Source: Karstenula rhodostoma CBS 690.94
Taxonomy: Eukaryota; Ascomycota; Dothideomycetes; Pleosporales; Didymosphaeriaceae
Assembly (NCBI GenBank): GCA_010093485.1
Contig: MU001509.1
Location: 1,269,267 to 1,333,266 of the forward strand
Length of the DNA: 64,000 nt
Direction: 5' to 3'
The translations under genes were made by a program, and so were the position numbers. Positions 1 through 10,637 of this stretch are shown here, one piece after another. The notes beneath the pieces are model-generated. The model searched no databases. It worked only from the letters and a program-made list of their open reading frames with translations, and was not told the origin of the DNA. Each line of letters starts with the position of its first letter. Positions within the stretch are counted from its first letter, which is position 1.

Positions 1-1629
1 CTGGGCGTCAACGTGCCCGTGGTGCTCTGCGCAAACAAGGCCGATCTGGCGTCCAACGGGACAACGTCGCAGGTCGTCGCCGACGAAATGCTCCCCGTCA
101 TGACCGAGTTCAAGGAAATCGACTCGTGCATCCGGACCAGCGCGAAAGACCACCACAACATCAACGAGGTCTTCTTCCTGTGCCAAAAGGCCGTCACGCA
201 CCCCATCGCACCGCTATACGATTCAAAGGAAAATGCTTTGAAACCCGCTGCGGTTGCCGCCTTGCAGCGCGTGTTCCACCTCTGTGACAAGGACAAGGAT
301 GGCTACTGGAACGACCAGGAGATTCACGATTTCCAGATCAAGTGTTTTGAGAAGCCATTGGGTCAGGATGACTTGGCCAACATCAAGCGGTCCATTGAAA
401 GGTCAGTCCCAGCATCTACTGGGGAGCATGCGATGGACGAGAAGGGGTTCCTGTTACTGAACAAGATCTTCGCTGAAAAGGGTCGCCACGAGACCATCTG
501 GATCATCCTCAGGAAATTCCACTACACTGACAGTCTCAGTCTCCAAGATACATTTCTCCATCCCAAGTTCGATGTACCGCAGTATTCGTCCGCCGAGTTA
601 AGCCCTGCTGGGTACCGTTTCTTCGTGGACCTCTTCTTGAAGTTCGACAGAGACAATGACGGTGGCTTGAACGATAAAGAGCTTGCCAATCTGTTTGCAC
701 CGACACCTGGCGTCCCTGCGTCTTGGGTCGATTCGGCATTTCCAACGTGCACAGTACGCAACGAAGCCGGATACATTACTCTGCAAGGATGGCTGGCGCA
801 GTGGAGCATGACGACTTTCGAAGAGCCCAAGACGACACTTGAATACCTTGCATTTCTTGGCTTTGAGAGCAGCGATCGCGGAGGAACGACCAACGCGCTG
901 AAAGTTACCAAGGCGCGCAAGAGGCGTAACAAGCCCGGGCGAGTGGAGCGCACCGTGTTCTTGTGCTATGTTTTGGGCTCCAGTGGTAGTGGGAAGAGCG
1001 CCCTGTTGTCATCATTCCTGCAACGACCCTTTACCAGCATGTACCACCCGACCATCAAACCGCGCTCTGCTGTGAACAGCGTAGAGCTGAAAGGCGGCAA
1101 GCAGTGTTATCTCATCCTGGAAGAGCTTGGCGAGTTGGAGCCAGCCATTCTCGAGAACCAGGCCAAGCTCGATGCTTGCGATCTGCTCTGTTACACGTAC
1201 GACTCGAGCGAACCCGACAGTTTCGCCCACATTGTGGAGCTACGAAAGAAGTACCCCCACCTCGACCATTTGCCGGCAGTCTACACCGCCCTCAAGGCTG
1301 ATCAAGACAAGACGATGCAGCGATGCGAGCAGCAGCCCGACGAATACACAAGCGCGCTCGACATGGCTGCTCCACTGCATGTGAGTGCAACCTGGAGCAG
1401 CATATCAGAACTCTTTGTCCACGTACGTATCACTTTATGATGTAGGAGCTTCGTCGGGATTACTGACCTTCTGCAGCTGGCTGAATGTGCAACACATCCC
1501 TCGGCGGCCTTCCCGAAACAGGACGAGGAGCCCTACGACAACTTGAACTTGTATCTTGCGCTGGGTGCTGTGACATGCGCAGTTGCATCAGCCGTCTTCA
1601 TCTGGAAACGCAATGGGGCGTCTTCCTAG
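1..1629 (+). CDS. GEM1: Mitochondrial Rho GTPase Miro (GEM1), 3' part; N-terminus lies before the window
   Basis: Miro/Gem1 is a tail-anchored GTPase of the outer mitochondrial membrane with roles in mitochondrial shape, inheritance and ER-mitochondria contacts. The reading frame is open from base 1, so the first P-loop and about 110-130 residues are missing from the window. What remains is 524 residues: the G4 motif NKAD (residues 12-15) and a G5-like SAKD of GTPase 1; EF-hand 1 with loop DKDKDGYW near residue 96; EF-hand 2 with loop DRDNDGGLN near residue 216; then GTPase 2 with P-loop GSSGSGKS near residue 328 and a degenerate G4 (LKAD). Exon 1 ends at 1422. A 54-bp intron (1423-1476, GTACGT..CTGCAG, branch-like TACTGAC) separates a last exon encoding a hydrophobic helix followed by WKRNGASS, the expected C-terminal tail anchor. 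Without the intron the frame would stop at 1440 and lose the anchor. Domain order is diagnostic. Confidence 0.95.
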
Positions 1630-2617
1630 TTCCTTGGCGTCCCTACTTTTCGCCATAAATATATAGATGCATGAGAGCAACTGGAACCTCTCGGCTTGTT
1701 TGGGCAACGGGTAGCTAGACGTTAGTGTGTAATAGATAATCGACCCTCCTCATGTTCAGACCAAATGCCCCTGCATGTAGCCTGCGGCAATGTCAACTAG
1801 CGACACTCTGTGCAACGGTATGTGCATCAAGAAGCATGAGCTGAATGTGTGTCGAGTCCTCGGACGCAGGACCCCACCCCTGACGCAACACTGGCTCTCA
1901 CGGGAACATGAAGACCGGATGTAAGCTGAGGCCTTCGCCGAGGGATATAGAACAGTTAATCGTAGAGTGACCCAGGCTGCTATACAAGTTTAAACTCTTG
2001 ACCTGATACTGTATCGCCGGTGTTCACCTTCCCGTGAGAGACTGGATACGGCCGGTGGCATGGCCTCTAAACAGGGCGCCTACGGCTGCCGTCGATGCGC
2101 GCATGGCCTGCATCCGAAGACGTCTGTCTGCGTGACAAGGTGACAAGGCGACAGTGCGACGGTGTGTGTGCGGATGACTGAGGCGATGGGCGCTTGGAAC
2201 CACGAGCGTGCGTGCTCGCGAAAAGATAGAGGGGAGCGCGTACGTGGTAAAGGGACGGACAAGTGCATGCGCAGGCTGGCCCCGTATTATGATGTCTTTG
2301 CAAGGAGGGGGTGGCTCATGATCGGGGTCGTTTGCGGTGGCCGCTAGGCGCTCGAACCCAGTCTAGTCGTTTGGAGCATTGTACACCAGCAACAGCACAC
2401 CTGCTCCCACAGCGCCCGCCCACCTGCCCGCCTGCCCGTCTCTCTACGAGCAGCCGTCGTCCTCATGAACGCTTTCTGAGCCTCGCCCCCCTGCCGCACC
2501 GCTTGTTCGCCGCCCGCAGTCCGCAGCCCGCAGCCCGCCGCGTGCCTATCGCTTTCGATGCTGTCTCTCCCGCGGCTGTGGCACGTATAGAAATACGCCT
2601 CTCCGCAGGCGGCCAAC
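1630..2617. other. Intergenic region, GEM1 to Zds-like gene
   Basis: There is no supported gene here. An A/T-rich stretch CATAAATATATAG about 20-35 bases after the GEM1 stop could serve as a polyadenylation efficiency element. From about 2,390 to 2,540 the + strand is C-rich, with short tandem CCCGCAG units near 2,513-2,540, which fits the promoter and 5' leader of the next gene. Small open frames on both strands have no recognisable content. Confidence 0.5.
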
Positions 2618-5607
2618 ATGCAGGTGAGCAGCTGTTGCTCGAGGCCCAGAGCGCGTGCGTGCGGGAGCGCGGGCGGTCGCTGTGCCCTTGCGCCTGCGCT
2701 GCAGCCTCCCGTGCTGGCCTCGTCCTGAAGTGCTAACCCCTCGTCTTCGAATGCTGACGCTCGCCGCCAGGACTCGGACCGTAGAGCGCGCGAGCTGGAG
2801 CGCGTATACCAGCAGCGACGCGGTCACGCGCCCCAGATCTCCATCAGCGATGACAGCCACCACGTTACCGAAGCTATTGGCGACATGTACGGCCATGACG
2901 ACGACTTCCCCATGAGGCACAATTCGCGGCCTCTGAGCTTCATCAGCAACCCGCTCGGAGACAGCCTCGAGCCCGTGAACCCTTTCCCCGTCGCGCCGCC
3001 CAAATCTCCCCTCCGTGCTCAGATGCAACACGACCGACCGCCCAATGCCGCAAGCCCAAACGACAGCCCCGCACCGCTTGCGAGGAAGACTTCGGCCGCC
3101 TCCAACAAACAACTCTCCCCTACGCTGTCCACGCCCCCCTTGACGAGAACGAACTCGGATACCGCCACCCAGCAGTTTCCGCTGCACGATCTAGACTATG
3201 AATCGAGTCCAGCCGGCCTCGCCCAGGAACTCAGTAACCTGCAGGCCATACGCCGCATGTCTATGGACGTAAACACCGCGGATCCCGACTTGCCATCGTT
3301 CCAATCCTTCAACGTGCCTGCGCCGCCTCAGCACTTCTCCGAGGACGAGGACCCCTCGAACCTCTTTTGGGTTCCTGCACGATTGCACCCTGAGCTCGCC
3401 CCCAAGGAATTCAAAACTTTCATAGAAGAGAAGGTCGACACGATAAGACGTCGCTCCGGTGACGGTGACTCATTGTCGCCGGACGGTGCTTTGGGGCGCC
3501 AGGGCTCCGGAGGGGGGTTGCGGAGGAAGAAGTCAATGCTGTCACGCCAAATTGACAGCGGAAGCGGCTATCGCGATGGTGCAGAACGCCTGGAGAGGAA
3601 ACGTTCTGGGGCACAGCAGCCGAATGGGGGTTTGCCCCAACTGCAAGAGCTCGAGAACATTGTAGAAGATCCTGTTGCTCTGGCAAGGCGCATGAGCATC
3701 GATGCAACCCGGATGAATTCAGCCACCGACAATGACGTCCCTGAAGATGTCCCTATCTTACCAGGGAATATCGCTGGACCAGGGTCTCTGAAGCGTTCCA
3801 CGCGCACAAATTATAGACGAGGTAGTATTCGTAAAGGGGAGCGCGTCCCGTTTTCACGTCGGGCAGCGGTTGCGAGGCAGGCTGAGACGGATACCGAAGA
3901 ATCTCCCACTGCGTCTCCGGTACAAGGCAGAGAACATGAGCTGTCCAGTCTGTCTCTGACCAGAGTGCAGTCTGAACCTTCGAATCAAGCTGCGGAGAAT
4001 TTCTCTCGCCCAGCACGACAACGATCGCCTCCCGGGCTACAGCAAGCTTCCGCTTCGTCTGATGACGTATCGAAAGCGGATTCTTCTACAGAGGACCGAA
4101 GACCGCAGCCCAAATCATTTCATTCTCGAATCGCGTCCAACGGTCGAACAACGGCTAATTTACCGGGGCACAATACTGCTCCGCAGGTGCCCCAGATCAT
4201 CGCCACCCCTCCTCCAGAATCGCAGCGGAAACAAATGCAGTTGCCAGAGAGAAACTCGTCGCGACAACCCCCTCCTAGCGCGCCGCAACCCCAAGGACCC
4301 CGGCAACCACCTCAACAACAGCAGCAGCAGCAGCGTCCACCCCAGGCTGCAAGACAGAACAAGCATGCACAAGCCGCGCAGTCCTCACCTATCAAGCCTG
4401 GGCAAAGTATGGATGACCTTGTGTCGCATCCTTCATCTCTTCCTGGCAATAGTACAAGGACTGACACACTCTCCATCATTCCGAATCTTGTCGAGGAAAA
4501 GAAGCCGGAGAAGAAACATAAGGATAAGAAGGACAGTTCTGAAGGGGGTTCGCGAAAGACGAGTTGGGGCTGGTTACTGGGAGGCGACGACAAGGAACGC
4601 GACAAGAAAGAGAAGGAAGAAAAAGACAAGGAGCTTGCGAAGAAGGGCAAAAACAAGCTGAGTAAGACGCAGGATAAGGGTCAATCTCTCGATGACACCA
4701 GGCTCGACGTTCTGCAAACCTCTATCCAGGGCAGCAATCGGGGCCGCGAGAGCGTGGTTATTGACCGAGAGAGCGTCAAGTTGGAAGAGGAACGCAAGAA
4801 AGAGAGCAGCCGGAAATCTACCGGACATGAAAACAAGAAGGAGAAGGAGTCAGGCCTATTCTCGTCCATTTTCGGCGGAGGAAAGAAGAAAGGCGAGAAA
4901 GAATCGCATCACAAGAAAGGAAATTCAATGCGTGGATTGTCACCAGAACCACCACCCAGGATACTCAAGCCAGATATCGATTACAATTGGACAAGGTTCT
5001 CGATTTTGGAGGAGCGAGCCATCTACCGTATGGCTCATATCAAACTCGCGAATCCTCGCCGCGAATTATACTCGCAAGTCCTGCTGAGCAACTTCATGTA
5101 TTCTTATCTTGCCAAGGTCCAGCAAATGCATCCGCAGATTCAGATAGGCACATCTGCGCAAGCCAAGCAGCAGCAGCAACGCCAAGCTCAAGCCGCCGCG
5201 CAGCAAAAGAAGGAACAAGAGCAGCAGCCGGAAGAGTATTCTCAATACCAGCGGTATCAACAGGTATGACATTGCGTTCACGCATATGCGTGCAGTCGCT
5301 AAACATGTTGTAGCAGGAACAATCCGAGAAGGACGGGCATCACACCAACAGTCACCAGCAACAAGAACATGCTGGTTCTGAGTCACAATACGAAGAAGAT
5401 CACCGTCAACAACAGTACCAACATCATCAAGACGCCCATGCAAGCCAACGAGACCCAAGAGATTCGCATCATTCGGGCTATGAAAGCTCGAATGGCGGCT
5501 ATAGCGTCGCAAACAGCTCAAGTTATTTGGGACAACCCAAAGCTCAGCAAGGGTATGGGGGCTATGATGATTCTGATCAAAGCAGCAAAGATGACGATAT
5601 GTGGTAG
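2618..5607 (+). CDS. Zds1/Zds2-like protein with C-terminal Zds_C domain
   Basis: Zds proteins bind and position phosphatase PP2A-Cdc55 in yeast and influence mitotic entry, polarity and stress signalling. The diagnostic part is the C-terminal Zds domain at residues ~736-787 (begins PDIDYNWTRFSILEERAIYR). A second conserved block, NLFWVPARLHPELAPKEF, lies near residues 198-222. The rest is low complexity: a glutamine run near 517-524, a Lys/Glu-rich stretch near 579-640 and a Gln/His-rich tail. Proposed exons are 2618-2623 (only ATG CAG), 2771-5263 and 5314-5607, giving 930 residues. Intron 1 is 147 bp (GTGAGC..CCGCCAG) and the spliced frame adds 38 residues before Met2885 that read smoothly into the body, including ISISDDSHHVTEAIGDMYG. 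Intron 2 is 50 bp with branch-like GCTAAAC and tandem acceptor TAGCAG. If intron 1 is wrong, translation would start at 2885. The gene stands alone between unrelated genes. Confidence 0.88.
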
Positions 5608-6278
5608 CAGTAGCAGATCGGTCAGTCTGCACCTGGCCTGTTTCTTTCCAGTCTTCTGCCAGTCAAACGAAGAATTTACCTTCCCAAGCCATCATTTTCT
5701 TGTACCATATAAGCAGGGTTTCGCTGTCATCATTTCTTGTTAGCCGTCGGGTTCTGTAGTTAGCTCGGAGTTTTCGAGCGTTCATTGTTAGCCAGGTCGA
5801 CCATGGTGAGGCGTATTGTATGTAGATGGACTGGGCATGGGTGGAGTCAGGGTGTGGAAATGGATCGGCTACGGGTGCGGACGGATGAGCATGATGTTGT
5901 TATCCAGTGCTGTTGGTCACCTAGGCAGAAGCCGGATACGGGTGCATTGCACCAGGTCGTCGGGTGTGTCTCCAACACGTGCTCATATAGTCTGGCAGAA
6001 GAGAAAAGCGTCATCGCCATCGTCATATGCTTCCCATGTGGATTGTGGAATTGTCGGATCTTGACTCTGACGCTCTGATCCCTACGCTGCCGTTGGTTCG
6101 TGTGGGCATTGGATGCGGATCGCACACCAGGTGTCGCGTACCAAAAAGCAGCTGCCTGCAACGCCGAAGTGGTGGCACGCAGATCGGCCTAGAGGGGCGT
6201 CTGGCTGACCCATCCTTGGAAGCGGACGGGAAGACCAAATGCAGATCTCCAGCAGCTGCTCGCGTCAGGCGGAAGGTG

Positions 6279-6298
6279 CATACTGTGAACACAGTATG
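6279..6298. promoter_or_regulatory. Perfect 9-bp inverted repeat with 2-bp spacer in a promoter region
   Basis: CATACTGTG, then AA, then CACAGTATG form an exact dyad. It lies about 320 bp upstream of the Slm-like start codon and about 140 bp upstream of a TATA-like sequence. Symmetric dyads of this size can bind dimeric transcription factors or fold as hairpins. The factor is unknown and the regulatory role is inference. Confidence 0.4.
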
Positions 6299-6433
6299 AG
6301 GCGATCCCTGTGCTGATCTTGGGAATGACGTAGTTGTTGATGGCCGTCTCGCAGCCGTTCCAGGCAAGGTGAACAAGGCCAGGCGCAAGTCGCGGGAGTC
6401 TAGTCATTGCGATGGCGCTGTCCTTGCAGAGGA

Positions 6434-6440
6434 TATAAAC
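6434..6440 (+). promoter_or_regulatory. TATA-like element of the Slm-like gene
   Basis: TATAAAC lies about 180 bp before the chosen ATG and upstream of a CT-rich stretch, the usual arrangement of a fungal core promoter. This is a weak single-motif call. Confidence 0.25.
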
Positions 6441-6617
6441 GCTGCCATGCGTGCTTCGCATTTGCATCTCTGCTGAAATTGTACCTTTTTGTCGTCTTGC
6501 CGACCGACCCTTGTTCCCAAAAATACATCAAGTCACCCCACCCTCCCTTTTCGCTTGCTTGCGGGTACGTTTCACCGCATCCACTGTATCGCGACACCAT
6601 CTTCGACAATCGCAAAC

Positions 6618-8142
6618 ATGGCTTCGCCAACCACGCCCACGGTTTCGCGAGCGCTCACAAATGGCGACGAAGATGCCGTGCCGGGAGAGGACACGAGCGA
6701 GGTGACCAAGCTGTTTGCCGAGCGGCTGGCAGCATGGAAGCACGCCGTGGGCTATCTGGAGGATTACATCACCGCGACTGAGAAGACGCACCACGCCCAC
6801 GGGAAAGAGTATGAGAGAGTGCTGAAGGTGCGCGACATGACGAGCAGCTCGAGTCCTGTGGCTAACGCCGAGTAGACTGTGAAAGATCCGCTTAAGGAGG
6901 GCCACCACTTCGATCAGTCGCTCGGGGGCATTGCAGGCATGTTCGAGAACATCCGGTCCAACACACAAGTATGTGCGCTCCGCATGCCAGAGTGTCACAT
7001 TGCGCACGGCTGCTCATTCTCCGCAGGGCCTTTCCAACCAGCACTACGAGACGGCAAAACAGCTCAAGGGCTCCGTCATCCCCGTGTTCGAGCGCCTGCA
7101 TACCGAGATCAAGAATAAGACGAAGGAGCTCACCAAAGGCGCCGGCAAAGGCTCCAAGGCGGTCGACAAATCACGCTCCGTGACCCAGAAGCACATCGAG
7201 CTCCTCGGTTCGCACACGGCGTCGTTCGAGTCCCATGGCGGCAAGATGACAGCGACAGAGGATCCCTACGTCCTCCAGCGTGGCGTCATGCATCGGCTGA
7301 ACAAGCAGATCCAGGAGGAAAATAACAACCGACAAGACTTAATCAGTGTGCAGAACTCGTTCGCACAATTCGAAGCCCACGTTATCCAGACGATCCAAGG
7401 AGGCATGGTCCAGTTCATGCAGGTTGTCAACACGCAGGCCGAGCAGACCAAAATGGCATACGGAGACATGGTGGGGACGGCGCAGAAAGTCCCACTCGAC
7501 TTTGAGTGGAACGGCTTCGTCCAACGCAACAACACCATCCTCATCGATCCCAACGCGCCTGCGCGCTCCGTGTCCAACATCTCCTTCCCTAACCAAAACC
7601 ACCGTTCCACCAAGCCACTTATTGCTGGCTCCCTCGAACGCAAGGGCAAGCTTCGCTCCTACAGCACCAACTACTACGTTGTCACGCCGTCCAAATTCCT
7701 CCATGAATTCAAGACCGATGACGACTTCGCCAAGGACCCCGTCCCAGAGACGTCACTGTACCTGCCCGATTGTATTGTCGGTGCCCTCTCTGACCGCAAG
7801 TTCAACGTTAAAGGCAAAGACGTATCCAAGGGCAAGGTCGGAAACACGTTCAGCATGAGCCACGAATTCCAGTTCAAGGCGCATACGCCGAGCGCGGCGA
7901 GCCAATGGTGGGAGATTGTACGGCAGGCTGCTGGTCAGGTAACGGGCGAGGTGCCAGAAAGCAGCACGCCGACGAGCCCTATCAGCAAGGAGAACAGCGT
8001 GGTAGAGGATGGAAAGCATCCCTTACCGTTGAGGACCGACACTGCGGGTTTGGCGAGAAGCGATACGACTCAGACTGGTGGGCCAACGCCCATCAGTGCC
8101 GCCCCTGCGAGTGGCGTAGGAAGGGAGCCTGGCCAATACTAA
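6618..8142 (+). CDS. Slm1/Slm2-like F-BAR and PH domain protein
   Basis: Slm1/2 are PI(4,5)P2-binding plasma-membrane (eisosome/MCC) proteins that act as TORC2 effectors and calcineurin targets in yeast. Exons 6618-6827, 6876-6968 and 7027-8142 give 472 residues; introns are 48 and 58 bp, both phase 0, the first with a GCTAAC branch point. Residues ~25-265 are helical and charged with few prolines, as in an F-BAR-like domain (LFAERLAAWKHAVGYLEDYI at the start). Residues ~296-405 are a PH domain: basic strand SLERKGKLRSYSTNYYVVTP, then FLHEFKTDDD, and the C-terminal helix tryptophan in SQWWEIVRQA. The tail is Ser/Thr/Pro-rich and disordered; I see no clear PxIxIT calcineurin-docking site. ATG 6618 was chosen over in-frame ATG 6489 because it has a good context (CAAACATGG) and follows the CT-rich leader. 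The Ask10/Rgc family is a less likely alternative. Confidence 0.88.
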
Positions 8143-8582
8143 CGCGGGGTTATGGGCCAAGAAAATATATGGTATCGTAGGCACACATCGGTATGGTTCA
8201 TTCTCACAGTTCGGTTTTGGGGGGTTTAATGTCGTTGGAGATGATACCAATTGGGGCTATTCGAGTGTACTAATTTGGAATTTCACTGCCTAAATACTCT
8301 ACTCTCATGCTGCGTGCTTGGAAAAAAAGTAAAAGACGTGTTTCAAAGTAAATGTGCGTCTCCCCACGACGATATTACCCCACAACCTCGGCTGAGTCTA
8401 CTCCGCATCATCCGCTCCGCTTCCGCACGCGATGCATCTGCTCTCCTCTCTCGCACGGGTACCGGCTGTGCTTCTGCTTCTGCATAGGGATCGAGGACTC
8501 CCCCAAACATAGCTCGTTCCAATTGCTCACTCTTTGTTGCTACATCGCATACACACCTGACCCCACCTACGCCATTCACATC
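8143..8582. other. Intergenic region, Slm-like to HOT gene
   Basis: Holds the A-rich 3' flank of the Slm-like gene (AAAATATATGG just after the stop) and a C/T-rich leader for the next gene. An in-frame ATG at 8352 would extend the dehydrogenase N-terminally, but that stretch looks like leader sequence. Nothing else is seen. Confidence 0.45.
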
Positions 8583-10120
8583 ATGTCTATCTCGCCCACA
8601 ATTCGGATATCGCCCTCACGGGCAGCGCGCGCCATGAACCTGCTCCGCACTGTACAGTTTACGCATCCACCGTCATGTCCGTGCCATTCGAATCCCGCGC
8701 ACCGCCATCACACGCCTACCACTATACATCAAGCACGCCGCCACCTTGCTACCCCTCTCGACACCTCGCACCAGAAGGAATACGCCTTCGAGATGGCAGC
8801 TTCGTCGATACGCTTTGGACCCGGTTGCACAAAGGAAGTGGGTATGGACTTCACAAATATGGGCGCCAAGCGCGTCATGGTGGTCACAGACGGGAATGTA
8901 AGGAAGCTGGATGCAATGAAGCAGGCTGTGGAAGGCCTGTCGAGAGAGGGTATACAGTTCGAGGTATATGATGGTGTGAGAGTAGAGCCAAAGGATGACA
9001 GCATAAAGGCAGCGATCGAGATCAGCAAGAAATACAGACCGGATGCTTTCTTGGCCGTGGGTGGCGGAAGCGTCATTGACACAGCCAAGTTGATGAACTT
9101 GTATACCACGTTTCCTGGTATGTCGCTTTCTCCGTCCGTCGATCTCGACCCCAGCTAATCAGAGCAGAGGCTGATTTTCTGGATTTCGTCAACGCTCCGT
9201 TAGGAAAGGGCATGCCCATCCAGTCAAAGCTTTACCCTCTTGTTGCCGTACCTACCACGGCCGGAACCGGCTCTGAAACTACAGGGACCGCCATATTTGA
9301 TCTAGTATCGAAGCGCGCAAAGACTGGTATTGCGCATCGGAATCTGAAACCAACGTTAGGCATAGTGGATCCGTTCAACACCCGTACAATGCCCTCGGCA
9401 GTACATGCATCCTCTGGCCTGGACGTGCTTTGCCATTCCCTCGAATCGTGGACTGCGATACCGTTTTACGAGCGTACGCCGCGGCCCGCAAACCCAATCC
9501 AAAGGCCAGCCTACCAGGGCGCAAACCCCATTTCGGATATTTTCTCGCTCCAGGCGCTGAGGGATACGGTCAAGTATCTCCCGCGCGCAGTCAAGGACCC
9601 CGAAGATCATGAAGCGCAGTCCCAAATGCTCCTCGCTGCTACTCTGGCGGGTGTCGGTTTTGGTAATGCAGGCGTTCATCTGTGCCATGGCATGTCGTAC
9701 CCGATCTCCGGGCAGAACCCGGGCTACAAACACGCTGGCTACGAGGTAGAGCATAAGATCATCCCTCATGGCGTGTCGGTCGCCGTGACTGCACCGGCAG
9801 TATTCAAGTTTACTGGTGCTTCAAACCCTGAGCGGCATCTGAAGGCCGCGGAGGCGTTTGGCGTGGACATCAGCAATGTGAAGCAGGAATCTGCGGGCGA
9901 AGTGCTGAGCGAGGCGTTGGCAGAATTCCTGATCAAACTCGGTGATCAGCCGAGAGGTTTGAAGCATCTCGGATTCGGAAAGGAGCATGTAGACGAGCTT
10001 GTGGAAGGAACGATACCGCAAGCAAGAGTGCTGATGTTGGCGCCGAACTTGGAAATGAGCAATCTGGAGGCGGAGAGGGAGCAGTTGAGGGGGCTTTTTG
10101 AGGAAGCGATGGAGTATTGA
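8583..10120 (+). CDS. Iron-containing alcohol dehydrogenase, hydroxyacid-oxoacid transhydrogenase type (HOT/ADHFE1), mitochondrial
   Basis: HOT couples oxidation of 4-hydroxybutyrate to reduction of 2-oxoglutarate in the mitochondrial matrix, without soluble cofactor exchange. Exons 8583-9117 and 9168-10120 (50-bp intron, GTATGT..GAGCAG, branch-like GCTAATC, splitting a Glu codon) encode 495 residues. The first ~60 residues are rich in Arg, Ser, Pro and His with almost no acids, as in a mitochondrial presequence. The nucleotide-binding motif GGGSVIDTAK lies near 160-169 and PTTAGTGSE near 207. The four expected metal ligands are present: D264 and H268 (DVLCH), H352 (CHGMSYP) and H379 (IIPHGVS). 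The long segment between the last two histidines and the SYP motif are typical of HOT rather than bacterial FucO. ATG 8583 fits the presequence and context; Met at 8634 is an alternative start. Confidence 0.93.
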
Positions 10121-10637
10121 AAGCGTTGGTGTTAATTTCGTACATGTCGTCGGCTACCTTGGATGTACATGCGTCTTGACGAAAAGACGTCTTGGAATGA
10201 GATGCTATGAAATAAGCTCAAATACCAATGCGATCGGCGTGGCTAACGTGGTAGTCGCGATTGGCTTGCTTAAAGACGCGGACTATAACCGCTAGACGCC
10301 TCAACTGCGCAAGGGACTTCCGCCATGGAATCTATTCAATCGAACATGCGTGCATGCGTGCATGACCTGTTCTCGGCGGTGGTGACTGCCTCTCTACGAC
10401 ACGTCAATTTGCTGTACGAACCCTTGTTCACGCTAACCGAACGGCACTCGCTTCGAGGTTACGTCATATCTACGAGCTCGCGATTGTTCTAGTATTCAAG
10501 GAACACCCAACCTTAGGACGCACCCCAGAATACCACAGCCACAACCATGGACCAGGCTTGATTCACCCTCAAACAAAGCTTCGTCAAACCACCTCTGCAC
10601 CCTACATTGGGGCAACACGCGCTCCGGAAGCACGACC
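10121..10637. other. Intergenic region with a possible upstream ORF
   Basis: About 0.5 kb. Near 10,346-10,364 there is a short GCATGC/GTGCATGC tandem palindrome. At 10547-10561 a four-codon frame (ATG GAC CAG GCT TGA) in good context (ACCATGG) precedes the main start by 76 bases and could act as an upstream ORF. No other gene is supported. Confidence 0.4.

Larger units (their letters stand above)
5608..6617. other. Intergenic region upstream of the Slm-like gene
   Basis: About 1 kb without a supported gene. It holds the 3' flank of the Zds-like gene and the promoter of the next gene, including a perfect inverted repeat at 6279-6298, a TATA-like TATAAAC at 6434-6440 and a pyrimidine-rich leader around 6,535-6,565. 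Several small open frames on both strands overlap one another and look like chance. Confidence 0.5.

Noticed and set aside
13..1440. GEM1 starting at Met codon 13 and stopping at 1440
   Set aside because: The frame is open to base 1 inside the GTPase fold, and the 1440 stop lies inside a good intron; splicing adds the required tail anchor.
2546..3187. 213-codon open frame on the minus strand
   Set aside because: It overlaps the Zds-like gene and its leader, has Arg/Gly-rich shadow composition and no recognisable domain; the + strand frame carries the Zds signature.
8352..8582. N-terminal extension of the HOT gene from ATG 8352
   Set aside because: The extra residues look like leader sequence. 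ATG 8583 has a good context and begins a credible mitochondrial presequence.
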